From: Nemertoderma westbladi
Lineage: Eukaryota; Xenacoelomorpha; Nemertodermatida; Nemertodermatidae
Assembly (NCBI GenBank): GCA_032718475.1
Contig: JAUCBJ010007494.1
Coordinates: 18,243 to 82,242 of the forward strand
Length of the DNA stretch: 64,000 nucleotides
Direction: 5' to 3'
Under the pieces are notes generated by a model that had not been told where the DNA came from, searched no databases, and was given only the letters and a program-made list of their open reading frames with translations. How positions within the stretch are numbered: the first letter of the stretch is position 1; each line of letters begins with the position of its first letter. Both the position numbers and the translations under genes were made by a program. This document shows, piece after piece, positions 51,898 through 61,767 of the stretch.

Positions 51898-54800
51898 ATG
51901 ACTGAATTAATAGAAGATGATCTTGGTATCAGGGAGAGATATACTCTACCTCTACAAGCGTTTGTCGATAGCTTAATACGCGGCGACGCTGATCCAACTC
52001 CTACGGAGGACGATGGTCGTTATATCGAACCGCCAATGTCCCAGGAGCAACTTACGCGTGAATTGGATTATAGAAAGTTCACTGCTCGCTACACTCATCG
52101 TAATGGTACGTATATGGACTTCTTGACCACTGGTCATCCTATTGATTTACACGACACCGACGATGTAGACACCGAAAGGGAAATGGTTTTATTTAAATAT
52201 CATGCCCAGCGGAGTCGAAACGATAAATCGAGAATAGAACACGAGAACTCTATTCGAAACAAACTCGAAAGAGAAGACGTTGAAGAACCTGATAAACGTA
52301 ACGGTTTCAACGATTATCTAGAATTCTTACGAGAGACCTATCTCAATGTTGCTAGTCAACAAAACCTCGAAACTCGATATCCCCAAGGTATACATCCAGA
52401 TCCTATAATGGAACTCAAACGGCTCTATTTTACGATGATGTATCTTACCGCCGATCGACCGCTACCTGTCGTTCCAGATAGCTTCGAACAGATGGAGGAA
52501 TATTGTAAAACTGGAGAGCGATCACCCGCGTTTCCCCTTCAAGACGTGCGTCTTTGGTATTACTGTGACGAATGCCCTAGACCTAACCAGCAAATCGAAA
52601 GGCATAAACACCCTCTGAGACGTTGCGCTAAGCACAGTTTTACGCGATATACTTATGGGAGTTTCGAGCTTAACCTTTTCGACGTATCGCCTACGGTCGC
52701 GCGCCTTAAGCGATCATTGAATAAACCCATGATCAGAGTTCCGGAATACTCGGTCAGACCTCCCCATTCACAAGTGATACCTCAAACTCTAGATCCTAAT
52801 AGTATTACGGATCCTCCCGAACTGTACTCACTGTTCAAAGATCTAGTGTTACCTGAACAGTTGATTGGTGGCACTCCGGTAGTGGGTTCGCTGGATATTC
52901 GCCAACCTTACCTTGCTGGACTAGGACGCGGTCATTTAATATCACCGTTTAATCCCTACAACCGTCCTGGCCTTCCTCCGATCCAACCTGTTACAGAAGT
53001 CGAAGAGAGCGTGATACGAAATGCATTGGACGCTATTCGGCAGAAAATCGGGAAAGGAACTTACGATTGCTTGGAGAAACGTAAATTGCAGCAACAAGTC
53101 CAAGCGGTGAAAGAACTAGCTTTACCCCAGTTTGATAGAGAAATACAAAATCTAGAGGAGGACATCGAACGTGGACGAACCTACTCTTTACAGGAATTCC
53201 TGGACGAGCGCTTGCAACAACAAGCGGAGGAAAATCAGATCGAGGAAAGACATATAGAACTGACTGAGAGGGAAGAAGCAGCTTTAGCTCAACCAGAGGC
53301 TCAAATTCTCGTGACGGATCTCTATTCCAAAACGATCCTCCACCCCTCAATGGTTCCTCAGTTTAAAGACAAGCTCTTTGCTACGGTACAACCTCAACCG
53401 GTTAATACTGATCTCAGATCTCACGAGCTCGTTGCTGACGCTCCCATGCTACAACGCCCACCCGTAGAGGCTGCCCGTGTCGATGGCATACTTGTTGAGC
53501 CTCCGGACAATAGAGCAGATCTTGTCCGTCGCATGGTGCACGATGTTAACATACGCGCTCACCCGTTAATACTTGGAACTAAACTCGCCAAGTTAGACGA
53601 ACACAATAAGTTCATACGTTTTGAATGTTTCCGGCGCTTTCTGACTCCGTTCCGTAAAGTCGATAGTCAGTTCAAAGATCGCGCGCTGACCAAGCTCAGT
53701 CTTAGAGACTCAGCTGCGGAGAAACTGAGTAGCGCTGGATTTGCTGTGTTTCAAGACGTTTGTATACAGAACTCACATTCATCTGTTATACAAAGACCCC
53801 GAATACCTACAGGTTATTCTGTCGTGGAAATACAGACAGTGGGTCCACTTACGGAAACCGACGCACCAACTTCGTCTATGCAGCTGGAGGATGAACCAGT
53901 ATGCTTGGAATCCGAAGCGATTCAACCTACGGCTTCTCGGAGCAGTGACAATGATTATGTCATAGAGTGGTATCAAGGTCCACAGCGTCTCACAGCGTAC
54001 GATTATCGACACGCCAACTACGTTTCCCGAAAACGTTGTCGATTATGCGCATCGAGAGACCACTTCACTCCTCTAGACTCGAGCGTACCTTGTTCCTATT
54101 TCCTCGAACAACCGATGATGGAAATATATTGTGCTTATTGCCGGCTTAATAACTCTCATATATTTGCCGTCTGCCAACAATTTATGACTCAATGTCACTA
54201 CTGCCAACTTAAAGGACACGAAAGTTACAATTGTCCCTTTAATCGCGATTTAGAGAGCGTAGACGAGATGATCACCCTGCGATACATCCGAGCTTGGGAA
54301 GCGAACGCAGATTTACATTGCGAATCCAGACATCGCTATTACCCTGGACGAGCTTACGAGGGAGTTTACGCGTTCCATCCTTATCTATTCGCGTCGATTG
54401 AACAGAAAACACGCGTACCAAGTTACGAGTTAATGAAGCGTGTTGGTGAGTGTATTTCCACCAAGTTTGTCAGGAAATACCTGAGAAACGTTAATCCTAA
54501 TGATATAACCACATATCACCTGATCAATTTTATCCGTCAGGACCCTGAGTATGGCGACATTTTCGTGAACTCGCATCCTGAACTCCAGGAAGTATCTCGG
54601 CGCCCATATGAATATCGAACCCGAGAACGCGAGCTGGAGAGAACCATTAAACCGAGAAAGTTCCTCACCACTCACGGTCCACCCACCGCTAGTGTCCAGA
54701 CGACCCGTCAAGGACCCGTGGGAGCTGCTGTCCTGAGACGCGCTCTAAAGGCCGTTAGACCTCGCTCCACTGAGGTTGATATTAATCAACCAGGTACTTC

Positions 54801-54966
54801 GACCGGCGGGTATACCGATCGTAATCCTACCCCTTCTGATGCAATCGTATTGCACCCTTCGCCTAGGAGCTACAGCCCTCCTCATAAAGTGGCTCGCCCC
54901 AAAGAGAAAAGGACTCTTGCTAGCCTCAAGAAACTGCGTAAACGCCGTCCGCGCAAGAAAGACTAA
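51898..54966 (+). CDS. Element C ORF2: 1022-residue protein of unknown function with zinc knuckle
   Basis: I do not recognise this protein. No signal peptide, no transmembrane segment and no furin-like site were seen, so it is not an obvious envelope. Visible features: a Cys/His cluster YYCDECPRPNQQ ... HKHPLRRCAKH (residues 223-246); a charged coiled-coil region (about 385-475; QNLEEDIERGRTYSLQEFLD, RLQQQAEENQIEERHIEL); a Cys-rich region with CRLC (714), CAYC (745) and a canonical CCHC knuckle CHYCQLKGHESYNC (766-779); and a very basic C-terminus (ASLKKLRKRRPRKKD), like a nuclear-localisation or nucleic-acid-binding tail. It is fully open in C, decayed in A and B. A nucleocapsid-like or regulatory RNA-binding role is inference. 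The ATG at 51898 is supported by the conserved MTEL start in all three copies. Confidence 0.9.
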   Translation: MTELIEDDLGIRERYTLPLQAFVDSLIRGDADPTPTEDDGRYIEPPMSQEQLTRELDYRKFTARYTHRNGTYMDFLTTGHPIDLHDTDDVDTEREMVLFKYHAQRSRNDKSRIEHENSIRNKLEREDVEEPDKRNGFNDYLEFLRETYLNVASQQNLETRYPQGIHPDPIMELKRLYFTMMYLTADRPLPVVPDSFEQMEEYCKTGERSPAFPLQDVRLWYYCDECPRPNQQIERHKHPLRRCAKHSFTRYTYGSFELNLFDVSPTVARLKRSLNKPMIRVPEYSVRPPHSQVIPQTLDPNSITDPPELYSLFKDLVLPEQLIGGTPVVGSLDIRQPYLAGLGRGHLISPFNPYNRPGLPPIQPVTEVEESVIRNALDAIRQKIGKGTYDCLEKRKLQQQVQAVKELALPQFDREIQNLEEDIERGRTYSLQEFLDERLQQQAEENQIEERHIELTEREEAALAQPEAQILVTDLYSKTILHPSMVPQFKDKLFATVQPQPVNTDLRSHELVADAPMLQRPPVEAARVDGILVEPPDNRADLVRRMVHDVNIRAHPLILGTKLAKLDEHNKFIRFECFRRFLTPFRKVDSQFKDRALTKLSLRDSAAEKLSSAGFAVFQDVCIQNSHSSVIQRPRIPTGYSVVEIQTVGPLTETDAPTSSMQLEDEPVCLESEAIQPTASRSSDNDYVIEWYQGPQRLTAYDYRHANYVSRKRCRLCASRDHFTPLDSSVPCSYFLEQPMMEIYCAYCRLNNSHIFAVCQQFMTQCHYCQLKGHESYNCPFNRDLESVDEMITLRYIRAWEANADLHCESRHRYYPGRAYEGVYAFHPYLFASIEQKTRVPSYELMKRVGECISTKFVRKYLRNVNPNDITTYHLINFIRQDPEYGDIFVNSHPELQEVSRRPYEYRTRERELERTIKPRKFLTTHGPPTASVQTTRQGPVGAAVLRRALKAVRPRSTEVDINQPGTSTGGYTDRNPTPSDAIVLHPSPRSYSPPHKVARPKEKRTLASLKKLRKRRPRKKD

Positions 54967-55021
54967 CTGTTTAGAGTATTTTTATATTTTAGAAACTGTG
55001 ATTTTATATATTTTATAGACT

Positions 55022-55044
55022 TAAATCCCATTTTCTGGGAGCGG
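55022..55044 (+). promoter_or_regulatory. Conserved hairpin and plus-strand primer region before the element C 3' LTR
   Basis: TCCCA-TTTTC-TGGGA followed by GCGG immediately before TGTAAAAG. The purine-rich GGGAGCGG would be the plus-strand primer. Conserved in A and B. Confidence 0.6.
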
Positions 55045-56268
55045 TGTAAAAGCTTTTGTGGGATAACTGATTCGTTTGCCTTGTTGGCCAGTTCCCCCCC
55101 AGTCGCTAAGAATACTCTCAAAGTGATCTATAGTTAAAATAGTGTAAGCTACCAGCTTATTGGCTGATTTGTGGGATGCAGGTATCTGGGCTCTGTTAAT
55201 CGTCCAACTAGCCTAAGAGGGTTGCGTCATAGCCTGTTTTTGTATCTTCCAATAGAAATTTGAGTTATCCTGGATTTTAACCAATCCTGAGCTACTGAAC
55301 TGAAAATTCCTATCTCACTGCTCATCCTCTGTGTTGAACGGGAGCTTTGGGGAATAAGTGTAGTTGGTATTCTCGTAGTCACGAGTTTTTTAAAGCCACG
55401 AAAGAACGGCTTATAGTGTTTTGTGCTTTTCTGCTTTTTAGTTTAACACTAGCAGGTTTAATTATAAGGACATATATCCTTTAACTGGCAAAACAAACTG
55501 CATATCATATCAAACTGCGGACTGCATACCTAACGCACGGCATACTACTGACTGCTGAAACATTGCAAACTCATAACAATCAGTGTTCAGTTGTTGTTTT
55601 ATACTGCTATTTACTGTCGGTTATTCATTATATTTGTGGATGAATTATTATATTTGGAATAACGAGAAACAACCCCGAAACCCAATATTCTTGATATACC
55701 GAAGGTAAGAGAGAAAGGTTACAGATAAACGATTGTGACTTATGTTAAAGTGGTTTGAAGTGAATTTAATGTTATTTGATAGACCCTACATGAGTCAGCC
55801 TGTGTTCCTTTTATATGTGACTAAAATCAGTGAAGATCGGCAGATTAGTGTGCAGTATTGTGCAGCATTGTGTATGCGTGAGTCTGTTAAAGAAGCATTT
55901 CCTAAAGAATGCGCCATATATGTTAATTATAACTAAACCATATCGTTGTGAGTAGTTTAAGTCATAACTCTGTTTATATAGATAGAGCGCCACGTCCTAA
56001 AGGAACTGTTAATATTCCCGAAGGTAAATAATATTGTCAGAGATTATATAATACTGTCAGTCGAATAATACATTAGGCTTACATAGCAATAAAATTAAAC
56101 CGTCGAACCCAATCTCCCGGGAATATCCAGCGGGTGAATGGTCGCGCACGGATTGGTTTCGACTAGTGTAGTGAATCAAATATTTGTCGTAGGCAGAAAA
56201 GCGATTTAATATCTAGAAGACATCATAATTTGGTGGGTTAAACTGCCAAAGGTCTGAAAGCGCGAACA
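55045..56268 (+). repeat. Element C 3' LTR
   Basis: 1224 bp, with no difference from the 5' LTR seen by eye. It has the 64-codon frame at 55742-55936 and AATAAA at 56088-56093, and is followed by TTCTG. Confidence 0.95.
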
Positions 56269-56305
56269 TTCTGTCACAAATTGGTGTAACAATAGCAGTT
56301 AGAAC

Positions 56306-56482
56306 ATTAATCTAACTTAGTGGGTTAGGAGAGCCCAAATCGAAATTACTAAAAGGTAACAGTGACAGTTAATGTTTGTAACACAAAACTTTACATTAAT
56401 CTAACTTAGTGGGTTAGGAGAGCCCAAATCGAACTTACTAAAAGTTAACAGTGACAGTTAATGTTTGTAACACAAAACTTTA
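56306..56482. repeat. 89-bp direct duplication right of element C
   Basis: Two adjacent copies starting ATTAATCTAACTTAGTGGG at 56306 and 56395, differing at only a few positions (AAATTACT/AACTTACT, AAGGTAAC/AAGTTAAC). Confidence 0.9.
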
Positions 56483-56951
56483 CAATAATCTTTTTTCATG
56501 TTTACGATTTTTAACATTAACTTAATTCACTTAAGGATAAAAAGTACATCAATAAAATAAACATGGTATATTGAATGTATTTTACATTGTTTTAACATGT
56601 ACAATTATTTCAAAACAAACATACGAATATATAAAAATAGAGCCAGCGAATGAATATGTACTGCAATAAGTTTGGTCGGTGTAACATTCCTCCTACAACC
56701 AAAGAGACTACCGGAATATCTAACCATTTATTTGTAATAATTGAATAAAATATATAAATTATCAAACACGTTTAAAACAGCTGATGTTACATAATATAAT
56801 GGGGCATTTTAATCTAAATACTAAATACCTAAACAATATACACAATAACACAGAAATTAGTATCTGTAGAATAACTTTATAGAATAATAAAGAATATTAT
56901 AGAATATTAACGTTCAATAAAATAGTAGTCTATGGATAGTATTGTGTTAAT
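56483..56951. other. AT-rich intergenic DNA
   Basis: No gene, RNA or repeat recognised. Confidence 0.5.
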
Positions 56952-58613
56952 TAGGGATGCAACACAGCTCCGGCTCCGGAGCTCCGGCCCATTATACTGG
57001 CTCCGGCTCCGGGCATATTAATTCGGAGTCAATCCGGAGATAAAGTTGTTGAAATTCGAATAAAATAATTTAAGGTTTTTTATTTATTTGTGTGAAATTA
57101 ATTTCGCACTACCAAATCGCCATGGCTACATATTTTCCATCGCAGTGCGACATTATTTCTCAGTAAGTCCCAACGCCATACATTTTAATATGTTATGTCC
57201 AGTAGTTCCACGTATTACATGGTAAAAAGTATAACTTTTTTCACATGTAATAAATAAGTTTCTTTGATTTATGAATAATGCGAATATCGTAGTTAGTTAA
57301 CTTAATCAAATGTGGTTTGAAACTGATTGGTTGCAGGTACAGCTTGTTTTTCTTAAGTTTACTGACACCACCTCCCTTGTGAAATTGATTAAATATTTGA
57401 ACAACAACATTAAAATTATATAATTAGTTTGTTGAATTTGTGTAAAATAATCGGTTTAACATACTACAACTCTTTTATTCACAACATACTATTTATAAAA
57501 TAATTCAAGAATTGCTCTTTGCTTTTATAACAGTATCCAGTAGTTTTCATTTATAATTTTTAGTATGTTATATTTCGATGGTGTTTTATCATAACCACTC
57601 AACACTCAAAAACCTAATTGTTCAGGGGAGCATTTTTCTACATTCTAATTCCCCTATGGTACCTAAGAGATAATTTTTGGTTTCATAAAGTAGATAATAA
57701 ATCTTTCATGCGGTAAAACACCACAATTAGTATTTTTAGTGACATTTAACCAATTTATCGATGTTTTTTTAGGATTTGAGTGGTTATGCAAAATTTTTTC
57801 ACTTTATTGTGATTTTTCATAACGACATATCTATTAATATGTTAGGCATACGAACAAAACAATCAGTGAAATCTGTCCGAGACAGTCTTTTCATGAACTG
57901 CTAACTATCTTTCCTCCTATCCATCACCTTCGGCTCCATAAAACCTGGACTCCATGGCCAATACAGTGCATTGTTTGAACAAACACAATTACCGGTATTC
58001 AATTAAATGTCAATTAAAAATGTCAAATATTTATTTAATCTGAAATCTGAAAAAACAGTCATGTAAAGAAGTACTTATAGTAGTTACAATTCGAATACTT
58101 TAACGATAATTCGAATACTAATACTTTAATAGAAGATTCGTAGAAGTCTGAATGTGCCAAAAAACACTAAAACTCTATTTTGACAAAAATGACATTTGAG
58201 TCGTTATGATAAAACACCATCGATTTATTTATGCAATAACAATATTTCGGGAAATCGACACAAATAACAGCTGATTACTCCTAAAAATAAAACTGTAATC
58301 AAACTGTTCTATTAAATTTAGTTTATTGTTTTGGTTATAGAATAACATGCCACAGTAAACGACTCATTTCCCTTAATTAATAATTTAACATTGAGGCGAA
58401 TTATTAATTCGCCGAGAAAGAATTTGCGTCAACCCCCCCCCCCCCCCCCCCCCCGTCTCATGAACTCATATCTGTGTGCTTCTACTATAAAATTAAATTG
58501 GAATTATCAATCCCCAAATCTCCGGCTCCGACTCCGGCCGGACCTCATATTGTAACCTGGATTAACCTCCAGGCTCCGGCTCCGGATTAAATTTTAGCTC
58601 TGTTGCATCCCTA
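56952..58613. mobile_element. Candidate non-autonomous hAT-like DNA transposon
   Basis: The left end TAGGGATGCAACACAGCTCC and the right end ...GAGCTCTGTTGCATCCCTA type sequence (58597-58613) form terminal inverted repeats. Subterminal GGCTCCGGCTCCGG motifs are clustered at both ends (56972-57035 and 58520-58586). Flanks GTGTTAAT and GTGTTTAG match at six of eight bases, consistent with a decayed 8-bp hAT duplication. The interior has no transposase frame, only AT-rich sequence and the dispersed repeat at 57078-57190. Confidence 0.6.
58436..58455. repeat. Poly-C tract
   Basis: A run of about 20 C. Similar C runs occur near 489, 29199 and 58751, and a G run near 37469. They are common length-variable tracts in this genome. 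Confidence 0.8.
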
Positions 58614-58857
58614 GTGTTTAGCAATGCTATCATTCACTCACTCACATAAATACCATACAGACAGGTAATGGCTGGTGTTAATGTTAACTATAAATAATTA
58701 ACATTAATGTTGATATACTATTGCAATGGCGTGAGAAAACAGCTCACCAACCCCCCCCCCCCCCATCTACATTATTATTCCTACCAAATAAATAAATAAC
58801 TGCTAAGAAATTTGTTTTAATTTAGTAAGAAACGCAGGTATCGTTTTTTTTAAATTG

Positions 58858-60750
58858 TCATCTTGTTGATTTCAATTTGTTTGAAGATCTGAATATCTTG
58901 TCCTTCTCTCCGGGTGATGAACCCCTGTCATTCTCTCCAGCTGATGAACCCTTGTCCTTTTCTCCAGCTGATGAACCCTTGTCCTTCTCTCCAGGTGATG
59001 AACCCTTGTCCTTCTCTCCGGGTGATGAACCCTTGTCCTTCTCTCCAGCTGATGAACCCTTGTCCTTCTCTCCAGCTGATGAACCCCTGTCCTTCTCTCC
59101 AGCTGATGAACCCTTGTCCCTCTCTCCAGCTGATGAACCCCTGTCCTTCTCTCCAGCTGATGAACCCTTGTCCTTTTCTCCAGCTGATGAACCCCTGTCC
59201 TTCTCTCCAGCTGATGAACCCTTGTCCCTCTCTCCAGCTGATGAACCCCTGTCCTTCTCTCCAGCTGATGAACCCTTGTCCTTCTCTCCAGCTGATGAAC
59301 CCCTGTCCTTCTCTCCAGCTGATGAACCCTTGTCCTTCTCTCCGGGTGATGAACCCCTGTCCTTCTCTTCAGCTGATGAAACCTTGTCCTTCTCTTCAGC
59401 TGATGAACCCTTGTCCTTCTCTTCAGCTGATAAAGCCTTGTCATTCTTTTCAGCTGATGAACCCTTGTCCTTCTCTCCAGCTGATGAACCCTTGTCCTTC
59501 TCTCCAGGTGATGAACCCTTGTCCTTCTCTCCAGCTGATGAACCCTTGTCCTTCTCTCCAGCTGATGAACCATTGTCCTTCTCTCCTGCTGATGAACCCT
59601 TGTCCTTCTCTCCGGGTGATGAACCCTTGTCCTTCTCTCCAGCTGATGAAACATTGTCCTTATCCCCAGTTGTTGAAGCCTTGTCCTTCCCCCCCTTACC
59701 CTCGTCCATCTCACTACTCCTGCCGCTTTCTAAATCGTCACTATTTATACTGTCCACCTCTTGCGTCTCCTCATCTATCCCTCTCACCCTACTCACATCC
59801 AGATTAACCACTTTGGTTGCCCTCAACCCCGCACGCTTGGGGGCGACTCCTCCCGTCTCTTTACAGACAACGGCTTCCCTCAGCAACCCGGCCAGATCCA
59901 TCTCGAACTCTGTGTCGTCGCGTCTCAGACACATATCCTGCTCCAACTTCAGCTTACCATCGGCTATCGACTTGATCCCTTCCTCTATGGTACCTTTACT
60001 AACTAATTTAATGACTTCGACTTCCTTATTTTGACCCACTCGATGGCATCGGTCCTCAGCCTGTTTATCGTTGTAAGGGTTGAAGTCTAAGTCGTGGAGG
60101 ATTACAGTATCTGCTGCGGTAAGGTTGATGCCAAGACCTCCAGCGCGCGTCGAGATCAGGAATATAAAGAGTTTATCATCTGTATTAAAGTCGTCGATCA
60201 TAGACTGTCTGTCAAGTACCGGAGTGGAGCCATCCAGTCTGAGGTACCGGTAACCGCGGTGCTGTAAGTACGGCTCAACTATGTCTAGGATGATGACGAA
60301 CTGACTGAATATCAACACGCGATGACCGCCAGCCAGCAGCTCGGGGAGTTTATCGTCCAAATAGGAAAACTTACCCGACTGGATAATTTGTTCGGTTTTA
60401 AGCCGCTGGCGGCGTAACGAGTTGTATTTGCTGCACACAGTGTGGATCTCGAAGTCGGACATCACGGATAAGTCCTCGATCCAGTGCTCCAGGACTCGGT
60501 CCTTAACGTCCTCTTTAATGATGACCTTGGCGATAGAGCTGATCTTTTTATCGGTGTAGAGAGAGCGATGCAGCAGCGGGTGATTGGCCGCCTTCCGTAG
60601 TTGCATCAAGGCTCCCGCTATGGACGTTGTACCGGCGCCGCCATCCTCACTACGTATCGATTTACCGAGACTCCGTTTCATCGTGGAATAGAGCAGCTGT
60701 TGGCGCTCAGTCATCGATACAAACTCGACTGTTTCCACTTTCGCCGGCAA
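58858..60750 (-). CDS. SMARCAD1: Last exon of a SMARCAD1/Fun30-type chromatin remodeller with repetitive C-tail
   Basis: A single long 3' exon of 630 codons. It begins at 60750 with TTG (Leu) directly after a splice acceptor (TTTATTTTAG), so the start Met lies in upstream exons outside the window. It encodes the second RecA lobe of an SNF2 ATPase: LPAKVETVEF, VLIFSQFVIILDIVEPYL, LRLDGSTPV, motif V STRAGGLGINLTAADTVILHD, motif VI QAEDRCHRVGQ, GTIEEGIKSIADGKLKLEQD. The wording is closest to SMARCAD1/ETL1, nucleosome remodellers of repair and heterochromatin. Past the ATPase the exon continues for about 330 residues, mostly 9-residue repeats (GEKDKGSSA), unlike the short C-terminus I know for this family. 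The frame is intact to the TGA-proximal end KSTR. Confidence 0.85.
   Translation of the reverse strand: MPAKVETVEFVSMTERQQLLYSTMKRSLGKSIRSEDGGAGTTSIAGALMQLRKAANHPLLHRSLYTDKKISSIAKVIIKEDVKDRVLEHWIEDLSVMSDFEIHTVCSKYNSLRRQRLKTEQIIQSGKFSYLDDKLPELLAGGHRVLIFSQFVIILDIVEPYLQHRGYRYLRLDGSTPVLDRQSMIDDFNTDDKLFIFLISTRAGGLGINLTAADTVILHDLDFNPYNDKQAEDRCHRVGQNKEVEVIKLVSKGTIEEGIKSIADGKLKLEQDMCLRRDDTEFEMDLAGLLREAVVCKETGGVAPKRAGLRATKVVNLDVSRVRGIDEETQEVDSINSDDLESGRSSEMDEGKGGKDKASTTGDKDNVSSAGEKDKGSSPGEKDKGSSAGEKDNGSSAGEKDKGSSAGEKDKGSSPGEKDKGSSAGEKDKGSSAEKNDKALSAEEKDKGSSAEEKDKVSSAEEKDRGSSPGEKDKGSSAGEKDRGSSAGEKDKGSSAGEKDRGSSAGERDKGSSAGEKDRGSSAGEKDKGSSAGEKDRGSSAGERDKGSSAGEKDRGSSAGEKDKGSSAGEKDKGSSPGEKDKGSSPGEKDKGSSAGEKDKGSSAGENDRGSSPGEKDKIFRSSNKLKSTR
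58905..59690 (-). repeat. 27-bp coding minisatellite in the SMARCAD1 tail (about 28 units)
   Basis: Units encode AGEKDKGSS with K/R, A/P and D/N variants, all in frame. A sub-block alternates EKDRGSS, EKDKGSS and ERDKGSS, showing higher-order expansion. No unit breaks the frame and variants are mild, so length changes are tolerated but frame is kept. The other strand is also open (a 385-codon frame), a by-product of the 27-bp period. Confidence 0.92.
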
Positions 60751-60814
60751 CTAAAATAAATAGAACACATTATATTCTATTCGATTAAAATATTGTGATA
60801 GTTGGTCACAGTTC

Positions 60815-60905
60815 CGGAGGTAACCCAAAGGCTCCTCTCTATCCGAGGCAACCCGAAGAAGGCTCCTACTACTGGAGGCAACCCGAAAGATCCTCTCCAG
60901 GTCCA
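60815..60905. repeat. Three outlying units of the 28-bp minisatellite
   Basis: GGAGGTAACCCAAAGGCTCC and two similar units lie in the SMARCAD1 intron 0.9 kb from the main array. Confidence 0.8.
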
Positions 60906-61530
60906 TTCCATGTTACGTGTGTTTCATCCTGATACGATTTTTGAAGTTCATCAAGCAAATTTTATTAGAAAACACTTCACAAACAATAACTTATAGTTTC
61001 TGTATAATTGTTTGGTTATTCCATGTTGTGTATGTGAAATATTATTTAACAAAAGTAAATATTAGATTCTCAGTAAGCATTTAAAGAAAGTGTTACGTGT
61101 GTTACACATGAAATGCACCCAAAATTGGACAAATAATGTAAGTTAAATTTCATGAAAATCAAGAGTATTAGTAATGCAGATCAGTGACTATCCGATATAA
61201 TTAGATATCTAAAATGATAAATAACATAGTTGCAGGTAATAAATCCAATTCTGACTAAAGTAGTAGACAAAAAATGCGAGTGACTCTCGTTACGTGTGTT
61301 ACGTTACATGTGTTACATTTAAGACCACTACTCCATTTGCCAATTAAATTATGTTCATTAATATTGTATACAAATATTAGTCTTGTCATTGTATAAGTAT
61401 TAATGCCTAATGTGAAGAAAAACATCCAAAATGTAATTCTGGATAATATAGTTGTGACCAACTTTGGGAATGAAATGTTACTTTTTGTTTGTAACACAAG
61501 TAACATAATATAACTAAAAGTTTCAATTTC
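60906..61530. other. SMARCAD1 intron sequence
   Basis: AT-rich, with no exon signal. The words GTTACGTGTGTTAC recur near 60912, 61093, 61290 and 61306. Confidence 0.5.
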
Positions 61531-61760
61531 TAAGCTTTCACTACATTTGGTAAGCCATGGTTTGGTTAAGCATACAAAGCAAGAATGTTATGTGCTCTAA
61601 AATGCCACAAAGAGTAAGTATGCGAATACACCATGTCCCAGAATATAGTGTCGTAATTCAGTATTCGCATAACTTACTCTTTGTGGCATTTTAGAGCACA
61701 TAACATTCTTGCTTTGTATGCTTAACCAAGCCATGGCTTACCAAATGTAGTGAAAGCTTA
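61531..61760. repeat. Foldback: about 99-bp inverted repeat with 31-nt loop in the SMARCAD1 intron
   Basis: The left arm 61531-61629 starts TAAGCTTTCACTACATTTGG and the right arm 61661-61760 is its complement with very few mismatches (for example GGTTTGG against CCAAGCC). The loop (61630-61660) contains CCATGTCCCAGAATATAGTG, a motif found again at 63636-63659 (inverted) and, diverged, near 29155-29185. The right arm runs directly into the 28-bp minisatellite. It would form a long hairpin in the primary transcript. Confidence 0.9.
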
Positions 61761-61767
61761 CCTTTGA

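Larger units (their letters stand above)
38657..56268 (+). mobile_element. Element C: full-length, apparently intact BEL/Pao retrotransposon with a second ORF
   Basis: 17,612 bp with two 1224-bp LTRs in which I see no difference, and a perfect 5-bp duplication, so insertion was very recent. The order is 5' LTR, 2.2-kb leader, ORF1 (Gag-protease-RT-RNase H-integrase, 2722 codons, no frameshift), 1.65-kb spacer with tandem RNA structures, ORF2 (1022 codons), hairpin plus purine-rich primer region, 3' LTR. The triple zinc-finger Gag, the A17-type protease, YMDD RT and DDE integrase order identify the BEL/Pao superfamily (Belpaoviridae). At 17.6 kb it is large for the group because of the leader, spacer and ORF2. 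It is the likely source of enzymes for the deleted relatives A and B. Confidence 0.95.

Noticed and set aside
51898-54966. ORF2 as a retroviral-type envelope
   Set aside because: No signal peptide, no membrane anchor, no cleavage site; instead Cys/His clusters and a basic tail.
58877-60034. Plus-strand open frames (385 and 297 codons) opposite the SMARCAD1 exon
   Set aside because: They follow from the 27-bp coding repeat on the minus strand and continue antisense to conserved SNF2 motifs. The minus-strand product explains the sequence.
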